From the NCBI GenBank assembly GCA_009787135.1, contig WRGP01000116.1:1-5959 (forward strand): DNA of 5,959 bases. Direction: 5' to 3'. The number at the start of each line of letters is the position of its first letter. The stretch's first letter is position 1. The stretch is from Bacillota bacterium. GTDB taxonomy: Bacteria > Bacillota > Clostridia > Christensenellales > Aristaeellaceae. The translations under genes and the position numbers were made by a program. Under the pieces are notes generated by a model, which did no database searches, was not told the origin of the DNA, and saw only the letters and a list, made by a program, of their open reading frames with translations. Shown here one piece after another: positions 1 through 5,959 of the stretch.

Positions 1-1
1 C

Positions 2-247
2 CCGGTTTTCCGCGGGCTGCCGCCGCTGCTTACGGCGGGGCGGTACCACTCCCTCGCGGCGGACCGCGCCACGCTGCCGGACGAGCTGCTCGTCGTCGCC
101 GAGATGGACGACGGCGAGGTCATGGGCGTCAAGCACCGCGATGCCGATGTCTACGGCCTGCAGTTCCACCCGGAATCCATTCTAACGCCGGACGGGGCCA
201 GAATCATTGAGAACTTTTTGCGGATTGGAGGGGATGGCCATGATTGA
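2..247 (+). CDS. trpG: Anthranilate synthase glutamine amidotransferase subunit TrpG, C-terminal part (5' end outside window)
   Basis: This is the last 81 codons of a class I glutamine amidotransferase. TrpG hydrolyses glutamine and passes ammonia to TrpE, which converts chorismate to anthranilate, the first committed step of tryptophan synthesis in the cytoplasm. The visible piece contains the GRYHSL motif typical of TrpG/PabA proteins (codons near 38-55) and the FHPES motif (164-178), whose His (167-169) and Glu (173-175) are the second and third members of the Cys-His-Glu catalytic triad. The nucleophile Cys and the N-terminus lie upstream of the window. The protein ends about 25 residues after the triad, as is usual. 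Its TGA (245-247) lies inside trpD, an 8-bp overlap. PabA, the paralogue for p-aminobenzoate synthesis, is very similar, and some organisms use one protein for both; the trp operon context favours TrpG. Whether it is fused to TrpE cannot be seen. Confidence 0.93.
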   Translation, partial: PVFRGLPPLLTAGRYHSLAADRATLPDELLVVAEMDDGEVMGVKHRDADVYGLQFHPESILTPDGARIIENFLRIGGDGHD

Positions 248-1256
248 GCAGGCGATACGGGAACTGCTGGCCGGACGTGATCTTGGCCCGGATACGACGA
301 AGGCCGTCATGATGCGCATGATGGAAGGCCAGGCGACCGAAGCGCAGATGGGCGCGTTTCTGGCCGCGATGCGGCTCAAGGGGGAGACCATCCAGGAGAT
401 CACGGCCTGCGCCGAGGTGATGCGGGCCAAGTGCATGAAGCTGCGCCCGCAGACCGATGTGCTCGATATCGTGGGCACGGGCGGCGATGAACTGTATAGT
501 TTCAACATTTCCACGGTCTCCGCGTTTGTCGTGGCCGCGGGCGGCGTGCCGGTCGCCAAGCATGGGAACCGCAGCGTGTCCAGCAAGTGCGGCAGCGCCG
601 ACGTGCTGGAGGCGCTGGGCGCGAACATCAGCCTGACCGCCGGGCAAAACGAGCGGGTGCTGACAGAGACCGGCATGTGCTTTATGCTGGCGCAGGTGTA
701 CCACGCGGCGATGAAGCATGTGGCCCCCGTGCGCCGCGAGCTTGGCGTGCGCACGATCTTTAACATCCTGGGGCCTTTGGCCAACCCGGCGGGCGCCACG
801 ATGCAGCTGCTGGGCGTATACGATGAAAACCTCGTGGAGCCGCTGGCCAGCGTGCTTAAGAACCTCGGCGTCAAGCGCGCCATGGTCGTGCATGGGCATG
901 ACGGGCTCGACGAGATCACGCTCACCGATACCTCCACCATCTGCGAGGTGGCGGACGGCAGGCTGAACAGCTATTTTATCACGCCGGAGCAGTTCGGGCT
1001 ACCGCGCTGCCGGCTTTCCGACCTGACGGGCGGCGGGCCTGCGGAAAACGCGGACATCGCCCGGCGGATCCTCGCGGGCGAGAAGGGGCCGAGGCACGAC
1101 ATCGTGGTGCTCAACGCGGCATGCTGTTTGTACATGGGCAAAAACCACGTCACCATGCGGGAGTGCGTGCGGCTTGCGCAGACGCTGATCGACAGCGGGG
1201 AAGCCCTGCGCAAGCTGGACGGCTTTATCCGCGCGACGAACGAGGCGGCGGCATGA
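240..1256 (+). CDS. trpD: Anthranilate phosphoribosyltransferase TrpD
   Basis: The product (338 aa, normal for the family) transfers the phosphoribosyl group of PRPP to anthranilate, giving N-(5-phosphoribosyl)anthranilate, the second step of the pathway. Family landmarks are intact. An N-terminal helical region is followed by the PRPP-binding GTGGD loop at residues 79-83, the FNIST motif, and KHGNRS at 107-112. The Asp-Glu pair at 224-225 (in HDGLDEIT) matches the magnesium-binding pair of characterised enzymes. The ATG at 240 is chosen because GGAGG at 227-231 lies 8 nt upstream; an in-frame ATG at 234 abuts that site and would be poorly placed. The start overlaps trpG by 8 bp, and the stop overlaps the trpC start as ATGA, so translation is probably coupled on both sides. 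It encodes a stand-alone enzyme, not the TrpGD fusion of enteric bacteria. The protein contains no tryptophan. Confidence 0.98.
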   Translation: MIEQAIRELLAGRDLGPDTTKAVMMRMMEGQATEAQMGAFLAAMRLKGETIQEITACAEVMRAKCMKLRPQTDVLDIVGTGGDELYSFNISTVSAFVVAAGGVPVAKHGNRSVSSKCGSADVLEALGANISLTAGQNERVLTETGMCFMLAQVYHAAMKHVAPVRRELGVRTIFNILGPLANPAGATMQLLGVYDENLVEPLASVLKNLGVKRAMVVHGHDGLDEITLTDTSTICEVADGRLNSYFITPEQFGLPRCRLSDLTGGGPAENADIARRILAGEKGPRHDIVVLNAACCLYMGKNHVTMRECVRLAQTLIDSGEALRKLDGFIRATNEAAA

Positions 1257-2032
1257 ACATTTTGGAGCGCATCGTGAAGGCCGCAAAGGCGCGCGTGGAA
1301 AGGGATAAGAAAGCCGGGCTGCCGCCGCAAAGCGCGACGCGGCGTCCCCCCTTTCGATTTGAGCGGTGCCTGCGCGGGCCGGACATTGCTTTCATCTGCG
1401 AGGTGAAGAAGGCCTCCCCTTCCAAAGGGGTTCTCGCGGAGGATTTTCCGTATCTTGATATTGCGCTGGCCTATGAGAGGGCCGGGGCGGCCGCCATTTC
1501 CGTGCTGACCGAGCCGGAGTTCTTTCAGGGGCATGACCGTTACTTGGCCGAGATACGCGAAGCCGTTAGGCTCCCCTTGCTGCGCAAGGATTTCGTCGTC
1601 GACCCGTTTCAGATTGAACAGGCGGCCCGCCTCGGCGCGGACGGTATCCTGCTCATCTGCGCGATCTTGGAGCCTGCCCAGCTTTCCGAGTATATCCGGG
1701 CGGCCGACAGCCTTGGGCTCTCGTGCCTGGCGGAGGCGCATGATGAGGCGGAGATGAACATGGCGCTGAAAGCGGGGGCGCGGGTGATTGGCGTCAACAA
1801 CCGGAACCTAAAGACGTTTGAGGTGGATATAAACAACAGCGTATGCCTTCGGGCGCTGGCGCCAAAGGACGTTCTTTTTGTGTCGGAAAGCGGCATCCGG
1901 AGCGCCGGGGATGTGGAGCGCCTGCGTCGGCACGGCATAGACGCCGTGCTGGTCGGGGAAGCGCTGATGCGCTCGCCCGATCAAGAGGCGGCGCTCCGCG
2001 CGCTGAGAGGAGGCGGGCATGAGCAAGGTTAA
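1253..2032 (+). CDS. trpC: Indole-3-glycerol phosphate synthase TrpC
   Basis: The product (259 aa) is a single-domain TIM-barrel enzyme. It closes the indole ring by decarboxylating and dehydrating 1-(o-carboxyphenylamino)-1-deoxyribulose 5-phosphate to indole-3-glycerol phosphate. Catalytic landmarks are in the expected order: EVKKASPSKG with Glu50 and Lys52, LRKDF with the catalytic Lys112, LAEAH with Glu161, GVNNRNL with Asn182-Asn183, and SESGI with Glu212-Ser213. These correspond to the well-studied archaeal and E. coli active sites. The start at 1253 overlaps the trpD stop as ATGA and is preceded by GAGG (1242-1245) with a 7-nt spacer. The 3' end overlaps trpF by 14 bp. Unlike E. coli, TrpC is not fused to TrpF. 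The protein contains no tryptophan. Confidence 0.98.
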   Translation: MNILERIVKAAKARVERDKKAGLPPQSATRRPPFRFERCLRGPDIAFICEVKKASPSKGVLAEDFPYLDIALAYERAGAAAISVLTEPEFFQGHDRYLAEIREAVRLPLLRKDFVVDPFQIEQAARLGADGILLICAILEPAQLSEYIRAADSLGLSCLAEAHDEAEMNMALKAGARVIGVNNRNLKTFEVDINNSVCLRALAPKDVLFVSESGIRSAGDVERLRRHGIDAVLVGEALMRSPDQEAALRALRGGGHEQG

Positions 2033-2624
2033 GATCTGCGGCCTGCGCCGGCCGGAGGATGTAGACGCCGTCAACCGCTCCATGCCGGACTTTGCCGGAT
2101 TTGTGTTCGCGGCGCGAAGCCGCCGCAGGGTGGACGAGGCGACGGCGGCCATGCTCAAAGAAAGGCTTGACGGCCGGATCAAAGCGGTCGGCGTGTTTGT
2201 CAATCAGGAACTTGAGATGATTGCGGGCTTGTGCCAAAAAGGCGTCATCGACTGGGTTCAGCTCCACGGCGATGAGGACGCCGGGTACATCGGGCGGCTG
2301 CGCGAGCGCTGCGGCGGCCGGATCGTCAAGGCCATCGGTATCGGCGGCACGCTCCCCCCCCTGCCCGAAGGGGCGGATTATCTGCTGTTTGATACCGCGT
2401 CCAGTCAGCGGGGCGGCATTGGCAAAGCCTTTGACTGGCGCGTTTTGAAAGCATACGCGGGCCCGCCCTATTTTCTGGCCGGCGGCCTCTCGCCGGCAAA
2501 TGTGGGGGACGCGCTCCGCTCGCTCGCGCCGTTTTGCGTGGATGTCAGCAGCGGGGTGGAAACGGACGGGTTCAAGGACGCGGAAAAGATAGACGCGTTT
2601 GTGCGTCTGGTAAGGGGGCATTGA
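2019..2624 (+). CDS. trpF: Phosphoribosylanthranilate isomerase TrpF
   Basis: The product (201 aa, usual size) is a TIM-barrel isomerase. It carries out the Amadori rearrangement of phosphoribosylanthranilate to the ribulose derivative used by TrpC. The general base Cys7 sits in the N-terminal KICGL motif, and the general acid Asp125 in LLFDTAS. The phosphate-binding strands LAGGLSPANV and DVSSGVET close the barrel. The start at 2019 follows an excellent AGGAGG (2008-2013) with a 5-nt spacer, lying inside the end of trpC; the two genes overlap by 14 bp. trpB begins 2 nt after the stop. A run of eight C (2354-2361) lies in the middle of the gene, but the frame stays open and the motifs continue. 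It holds two of the three tryptophan codons found in trpD to trpA. Confidence 0.97.
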   Translation: MSKVKICGLRRPEDVDAVNRSMPDFAGFVFAARSRRRVDEATAAMLKERLDGRIKAVGVFVNQELEMIAGLCQKGVIDWVQLHGDEDAGYIGRLRERCGGRIVKAIGIGGTLPPLPEGADYLLFDTASSQRGGIGKAFDWRVLKAYAGPPYFLAGGLSPANVGDALRSLAPFCVDVSSGVETDGFKDAEKIDAFVRLVRGH

Positions 2625-2626
2625 GC

Positions 2627-3811
2627 ATGGGGCATGGAAGGTTCGGCGAGTTCGGCGGCAGGTATATCCCCGAGACGCTGATGAGCGCGCTGTATGAGCT
2701 GGAGGAGGCGTATACGCGCTGTCAAAGCGATCCGGCGTTCCAAGCGGAGCTTTCAGGATTGCTGAAGCATTACGCGGGGCGGCCGTCGCTGCTGTATGAC
2801 GCGCGCAATCTCACGAAGGAGGCAGGCGGCGCGAAAATCTACCTGAAAAGGGAGGATTTGAACCACACCGGTTCCCACAAGATCAACAACGTTTTAGGCC
2901 AGGCGCTGCTCGCCAAGCGCATGGGCAAGACCCGCATCATTGCGGAGACCGGCGCGGGCCAGCATGGCGTCGCGGCCGCCACCGCCGCCGCGTTGCTGGG
3001 CATGGAATGCGAGGTCTTCATGGGCAAGGAGGATACGGAGCGCCAGGCGCTCAACGTCTACCGCATGCGCCTGCTGGGCACAACGGTACACCCCGTGACC
3101 TCCGGCACCATGACGCTCAAGGACGCGGTGAACGAAACCATGCGCGAGTGGACGAAGCGGGTATCGGACACCCACTATGTGCTGGGCTCGGTGATGGGGC
3201 CGCACCCGTTTCCCATGATGGTGCGGGACTTTCAAAGCGTGATCGGCAGGGAAATTCGAAGCGAGATGCTTGAGGCCGAGGGGCGTCTGCCGGACGCGGT
3301 CGTGGCCTGTGTCGGCGGCGGCTCCAACGCGATGGGCGCGTTTTATGATTTTATCGGCGATGGCGCGGTGCGCCTGGTCGGCTGCGAGGCGGCGGGCAGG
3401 GGAATCGATACCGAGCGGCACGCGGCCACGATCGCGCGCGGCGCCGTCGGTGTTTTCCACGGCATGAAGTCCCTGTTCTGCCAAGACGAATGCGGCCAGA
3501 TCGCGCCGGTCTATTCCATCTCCGCCGGGCTGGATTACCCCGGCATCGGGCCGGAGCACGCCTATTTGCATCGGATCGGGCGGGCGGAGTATGTGCCGGT
3601 CACCGACGATGAGGCGGTGGAGGCGTTTGAAAAGCTGGCCCGCGCCGAGGGCATCATCCCGGCGATTGAGTCGGCGCACGCGGTGGCGCACGCGCTGCGG
3701 CTGGCGAAGGAAATGGGCGAGGAGAAATGCCTCGTCGTGTGCCTGTCTGGCCGCGGGGATAAGGATGTCGCGGCCATTGCCCGATACAGGGGGGAGGATA
3801 TCCATGAATAG
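2627..3811 (+). CDS. trpB: Tryptophan synthase beta chain TrpB
   Basis: The product (394 aa) is the PLP-dependent beta subunit of tryptophan synthase, which condenses indole with L-serine to give L-tryptophan. It works as an alpha2-beta2 complex in which indole passes from TrpA through an internal tunnel. It begins with the typical RFGEFGGRYIPETL segment. The PLP Schiff-base Lys85 is in HTGSHKINN, the catalytic Glu107 in ETGAGQHG, and the phosphate-binding loop GGGSN at 230-234. The Asp of SAGLDYPGIG is residue 303 (gating Asp of E. coli), and Ser374 in CLSGRGDKD contacts the pyridine nitrogen. Its length, motifs and partner trpA identify the main TrpB1 class rather than TrpB2. The start at 2627 follows AAGGGGG (2612-2618) with an 8-nt spacer, 2 nt after the trpF stop. 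The end overlaps trpA by 8 bp. The open frame extends upstream into trpF, but no homology supports a longer protein. Confidence 0.99.
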   Translation: MGHGRFGEFGGRYIPETLMSALYELEEAYTRCQSDPAFQAELSGLLKHYAGRPSLLYDARNLTKEAGGAKIYLKREDLNHTGSHKINNVLGQALLAKRMGKTRIIAETGAGQHGVAAATAAALLGMECEVFMGKEDTERQALNVYRMRLLGTTVHPVTSGTMTLKDAVNETMREWTKRVSDTHYVLGSVMGPHPFPMMVRDFQSVIGREIRSEMLEAEGRLPDAVVACVGGGSNAMGAFYDFIGDGAVRLVGCEAAGRGIDTERHAATIARGAVGVFHGMKSLFCQDECGQIAPVYSISAGLDYPGIGPEHAYLHRIGRAEYVPVTDDEAVEAFEKLARAEGIIPAIESAHAVAHALRLAKEMGEEKCLVVCLSGRGDKDVAAIARYRGEDIHE

Positions 3812-4580
3812 CATCGGCGAAGCGTTTCAAAACAAAAAGGCTTTCATTGCCTACTTGATGGCGGGCGACCCCAGCCTCGCGGCTTCGGCGGAGTATATCC
3901 TGACCGCGCAGGAGGCCGGCGCGGATCTGATTGAGATCGGCATCCCGTTTTCCGACCCGATCGCGGAGGGCGAGGTTATACAGGCGGCGAGCGCGCGCGC
4001 GCTGAGCGCCGGCACAAAGCTGGATGGCGTGTTCGACATGGTGGCGTTCATTCAGGATCGGATGCGTGTGCCCATGGTGTTCATGACGTATCTGAACCCA
4101 GTGTTCGTGTACGGCTATGAACGTTTTTTCGCCCGCTGCGCGGCGCTTGGCGTCGGCGGCGTCATCATCCCCGACATGCCGTATGAAGAGCAGGGGGAGG
4201 CGAAGGAGGCCGCGGGGAAATGTGGCGTCGCGGTGATCACGCTTGTTGCCCCCACCTCGGAAAAGCGCGTGGCCGAAATTGCCCGGCACGCGGAGGGATT
4301 TGTCTATCTGGTATCTTCCATGGGCGTTACGGGCGTGCGCGGCGAGATCACGACCGATGTGCCCTCGATTGTGGCGGAAATCAGAAGAGTATCCGATATA
4401 CCCATCGCGGTTGGCTTTGGCATCGCGACGCCCGAACAGGCGGCATACTATGCGGATTTGGCGGATGGGGTGATTGTCGGGAGCGCTATTGTGCGCATTA
4501 TCGGGCAGTATGGCATGGGAGCGAAGGAGGCGCTGTATGCGTATGCTAAGGGGATGAAGGCGGCGATTCGGGGCGGCTGA
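3804..4580 (+). CDS. trpA: Tryptophan synthase alpha chain TrpA
   Basis: The product (258 aa) is the TIM-barrel alpha subunit that cleaves indole-3-glycerol phosphate to indole and glyceraldehyde 3-phosphate, feeding indole to TrpB. Visible landmarks are the start of the barrel (AFIAYLMAGDPS), the catalytic Glu44 in LIEIGIPFSDP, the mobile active-site loop region SSMGVTGVRGE, and the phosphate-binding GFGIATPEQ and GSAIV segments. The second catalytic acid, Asp60 in E. coli (in PLADG), is Glu55 here (in PIAEG). I recall the AEG variant from other Firmicute TrpA proteins, so this is probably a functional lineage variant rather than decay. The start at 3804 lies inside the end of trpB and follows GGAGG (3793-3797) with a 6-nt spacer, supporting coupled, balanced synthesis of the two subunits. 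It is the last gene of the operon and contains no tryptophan. Confidence 0.98.
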   Translation: MNSIGEAFQNKKAFIAYLMAGDPSLAASAEYILTAQEAGADLIEIGIPFSDPIAEGEVIQAASARALSAGTKLDGVFDMVAFIQDRMRVPMVFMTYLNPVFVYGYERFFARCAALGVGGVIIPDMPYEEQGEAKEAAGKCGVAVITLVAPTSEKRVAEIARHAEGFVYLVSSMGVTGVRGEITTDVPSIVAEIRRVSDIPIAVGFGIATPEQAAYYADLADGVIVGSAIVRIIGQYGMGAKEALYAYAKGMKAAIRGG

Positions 4581-4630
4581 CGCCCAATTTGCCGCGCTCG
4601 CCCCCGGGATCGGAATAGGTTTGCTGAAAA

Positions 4631-4671
4631 GGCTGCCGGCATAGCCGGTAGCCATCTTTACAATTCTTTCC
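4631..4671 (+). terminator. Probable intrinsic terminator at the end of the trp operon
   Basis: Two 10-nt arms, GGCTGCCGGC (4631-4640) and GCCGGTAGCC (4644-4653), pair over their full length (one G-U pair) around the 3-nt loop ATA. They are preceded by AAAA and followed by the T-rich tail 4654-4671. The stem is strong, but the tail is interrupted (no run longer than three T), so termination may be incomplete. It lies 50 nt after the trpA stop and before the guaD promoter, where a terminator is expected. On the opposite strand the stem is followed by TTTT, but no gene on that strand would need it. Confidence 0.65.
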
Positions 4672-4685
4672 AAAACATTTATACT
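4657..4685 (+). promoter_or_regulatory. Predicted housekeeping sigma-factor promoter for guaD
   Basis: TTTACA (4657-4662) and TATACT (4680-4685) each match the -35 (TTGACA) and -10 (TATAAT) consensus at five of six positions, with the ideal 17-nt spacing. They sit in the only AT-rich stretch of the window. Transcription would start near 4692, giving a leader of about 28 nt before the guaD start, too short for a purine riboswitch. The -35 box lies in the T-rich tail of the preceding terminator hairpin. This shows that guaD can probably be transcribed independently of the trp operon. The call rests on sequence match alone. Confidence 0.65.
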
Positions 4686-4696
4686 TATTATAAAGG

Positions 4697-4708
4697 CTTT
4701 GCGCAAAG
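4697..4708. promoter_or_regulatory. Perfect 12-bp palindrome in the guaD leader, possible operator
   Basis: CTTTGCGCAAAG reads the same on both strands. It begins about 11 nt downstream of the predicted -10, near the transcription start, and its last bases run into the guaD ribosome binding site. That position is typical of a repressor operator, but no regulator gene is visible and I do not recognise the motif. As RNA it could form only a weak 4-bp stem, so a DNA-level role is more likely if it has any. Chance occurrence is possible. Confidence 0.3.
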
Positions 4709-4711
4709 AGG
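4705..4711 (+). promoter_or_regulatory. Ribosome binding site that decides the guaD start
   Basis: AAAGAGG contains GAGG (4708-4711) placed 8 nt before the GTG at 4720. This supports that GTG over the in-frame GTG at 4711, which overlaps the site, and over the TTG at 4699, which lies upstream of it. Confidence 0.6.
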
Positions 4712-4719
4712 TGCGAGGT

Positions 4720-5959
4720 GTGGACAGGAGCTTTGTTCTGAAAGGAAATTTTTGCTTTAGCGGGGACGCGCAAACGCTGGAGGTTTTCCCGCGGGGGTGC
4801 CTCGTGTGTGAAAACGGCCTGTCGCGGGGGATCTACGCGGCGGTACCGGAGCGCTATCAGGCATTGCCCGTCAAGGACTATGGCGAAATGCTGGTCATAC
4901 CGGGGCTTGTGGATCTGCACGTGCACGCGCCGCAGTTCGCGTTTCGAAGCTTGGGCATGGATTTGGAATTGCTCGAATGGCTTGCGAAGCATGCCTTCCC
5001 CGAGGAGGCAAAGTACCAAGACCTTGCCTATGCGGACGCCGCGTATGACGCCTTTGTGGAGGACGTGAAACACGGCCCCAATACGCGCGCCTGTGTTTTC
5101 GCTACGTGCCATGTGCCCGCCACCATCCGCTTGATGGAGAAGCTGGAGCGGTCGGGCCTTTGCACGCTGGTGGGCAAGGTGAATATGGACAGAAACGCGC
5201 CGCCGGCGCTTCAGGAGGAGAGCGCGGAGGCGTCGCTTAAGGATACGGCCGCGTGGGTCGCGGAGGTGGCGGGGCGCTTTGAAAATACGGGCCCCATTCT
5301 GACGCCCCGGTTTATTCCTTCGTGCTCCGGCGCGCTGCTCATGGGTTTGGGTGAATTGAAGCGCCGCGCGGGTATTCCGGCGCAGTCCCATTTATCCGAA
5401 AACCCGGCTGAGTGCGAATGGGTGCTGGCGCTTTGCGAAGGCGCGGTTGGGTATGCTGACGCGTATGCGCGCTTTGGCCTCTTTGACGGGGAAGCGAAGA
5501 CCGTTATGGCCCACTGCGTGTGGTCCGAAAAGGAAGAGATGAAGCTGATGCGCGAGCGGGGCGTCTTTGTGGCGCACTGCCCGCAGTCCAATGCGAATAT
5601 CGCCTCTGGCATCGCGCCTGTCCGGCGGTTTTTGAACATGGGGCTGAAGGTGGGACTGGGCAGCGACGTGGCGGGCGGATGCCACACGTCCATTTTCCGC
5701 GCGATGACGGACGCGGTGCAGGCATCTAAACTCCGCTGGCGTCTGATAGATGAGGAGGACGCGCCCCTGACGCTTCGCGAGGCGTTTTATCTGGCCACGC
5801 TGGGGGGGGGTGAATTTTTTGGCAAGGTGGGCAGCTTTGCGCCCGGGTATGAAATGGACGCCGTGGTGATTGACGACCGCGCGATCGCGCCGGAGGGCAT
5901 GGCCATTGAGGAGCGGCTGGCGCGGGTCGCGTACCTGTCTGACGACCGCCATATCCGGC
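4720..5959 (+). CDS. guaD: Guanine deaminase GuaD (3' end outside window)
   Basis: The product is a zinc-dependent amidohydrolase that hydrolyses guanine to xanthine and ammonia, part of purine salvage and catabolism in the cytoplasm. The 413 visible codons include all expected metal and catalytic motifs. These are PGLVDLHVHAPQ with His67 and His69, QSHLSEN with His224 and Glu227, MAHCVW with His265, and GLGSDVAGG with Asp316. SNANIASG is also typical, and the SEN and APQ signatures separate guanine deaminase from related chlorohydrolases and cytosine deaminases. The C-terminal GKVGSFAPGYEMDAVV segment is the usual return to the small beta domain. The family is about 420-440 aa, so probably only some 10-25 residues are missing. 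The start is GTG at 4720, which fits the ribosome binding site and gives the usual short N-terminus (DRSFVLKGN). A run of nine G (5802-5810) occurs in the gene, yet the frame and motifs are continuous across it. A separate promoter precedes the gene. Confidence 0.95.
   Translation, partial: MDRSFVLKGNFCFSGDAQTLEVFPRGCLVCENGLSRGIYAAVPERYQALPVKDYGEMLVIPGLVDLHVHAPQFAFRSLGMDLELLEWLAKHAFPEEAKYQDLAYADAAYDAFVEDVKHGPNTRACVFATCHVPATIRLMEKLERSGLCTLVGKVNMDRNAPPALQEESAEASLKDTAAWVAEVAGRFENTGPILTPRFIPSCSGALLMGLGELKRRAGIPAQSHLSENPAECEWVLALCEGAVGYADAYARFGLFDGEAKTVMAHCVWSEKEEMKLMRERGVFVAHCPQSNANIASGIAPVRRFLNMGLKVGLGSDVAGGCHTSIFRAMTDAVQASKLRWRLIDEEDAPLTLREAFYLATLGGGEFFGKVGSFAPGYEMDAVVIDDRAIAPEGMAIEERLARVAYLSDDRHIR

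Noticed and set aside
207..239. Upstream TTG (207) or ATG (234) as the trpD start
   Set aside because: GGAGG at 227-231 is correctly spaced only for the ATG at 240, and residue numbering of the GTGGD and KHGNRS motifs from that start matches characterised enzymes.
2894..3814. Minus-strand open frame of 306 codons opposite trpB
   Set aside because: It is fully antisense to trpB, whose catalytic motifs are all intact, and no motif is seen in the antisense translation.
4571..4585. Short hairpin GGGCG/CGCCC around the trpA stop codon as a terminator
   Set aside because: The stem is only 5 bp and is followed by AATTTGCC rather than a T run. The hairpin at 4631-4653 is a far better candidate.
3654..4706. 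Long open frame on the minus strand (350 codons) opposite trpB/trpA
   Set aside because: It lies antisense to two unmistakable genes and its translation is rich in Arg, His and Pro with no recognisable motif. Such shadows are expected in GC-rich DNA, where stop codons are rare.
4581..4719. Purine riboswitch or attenuator upstream of guaD
   Set aside because: The predicted leader is about 28 nt, and no three-way-junction purine aptamer core or leader peptide is visible in the gap.
4546..5391. Minus-strand open frame of 281 codons opposite guaD, crossing the intergenic region
   Set aside because: It is a shadow of the guaD reading frame, has low-complexity basic composition, and runs through the promoter and terminator of the + strand genes.

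Overview
The window holds the distal part of a tryptophan biosynthesis operon followed by the start of a separate purine-salvage gene, all on the + strand. The DNA is GC-rich, with strong G/C preference at third codon positions. The protein motifs and gene order (trpG-D-C-F-B-A, with unfused trpC and trpF), the strong Shine-Dalgarno sequences and the type of guanine deaminase suggest a GC-rich member of the Clostridia (Bacillota). This placement is an inference from remembered family patterns; no species can be named from the sequence alone.

Layout: positions 2-247 are the 3' end of trpG (glutamine amidotransferase subunit of anthranilate synthase). It is followed by complete trpD (240-1256), trpC (1253-2032), trpF (2019-2624), trpB (2627-3811) and trpA (3804-4580). 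Every junction either overlaps (8, 4, 14 and 8 bp) or is separated by 2 nt (trpF/trpB), so the genes are almost certainly one polycistronic, translationally coupled unit. trpE, the operon promoter and any leader or T-box control would lie upstream of the window. Together these enzymes convert chorismate to tryptophan: TrpG supplies ammonia to TrpE, TrpD adds the phosphoribosyl group, TrpF isomerises, TrpC closes the indole ring, and the TrpAB complex makes tryptophan through channelled indole.

Positions 4581-4719 are the only intergenic gap. They carry a 10-bp hairpin with a T-rich tail (likely terminator), a good housekeeping-type promoter whose -35 lies inside that tail, a perfect 12-bp palindrome in the predicted 5' leader, and a ribosome binding site. 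From 4720 to the window end lies guanine deaminase (guaD), lacking only its extreme C-terminus.

All recognised catalytic residues are present; the one deviation from the textbook enzymes is Glu in place of the catalytic Asp of TrpA. I found no mobile elements, tRNA or rRNA genes, CRISPR arrays or unknown genes. The window looks like ordinary, intact core metabolism, and I see no evidence of an undescribed system.
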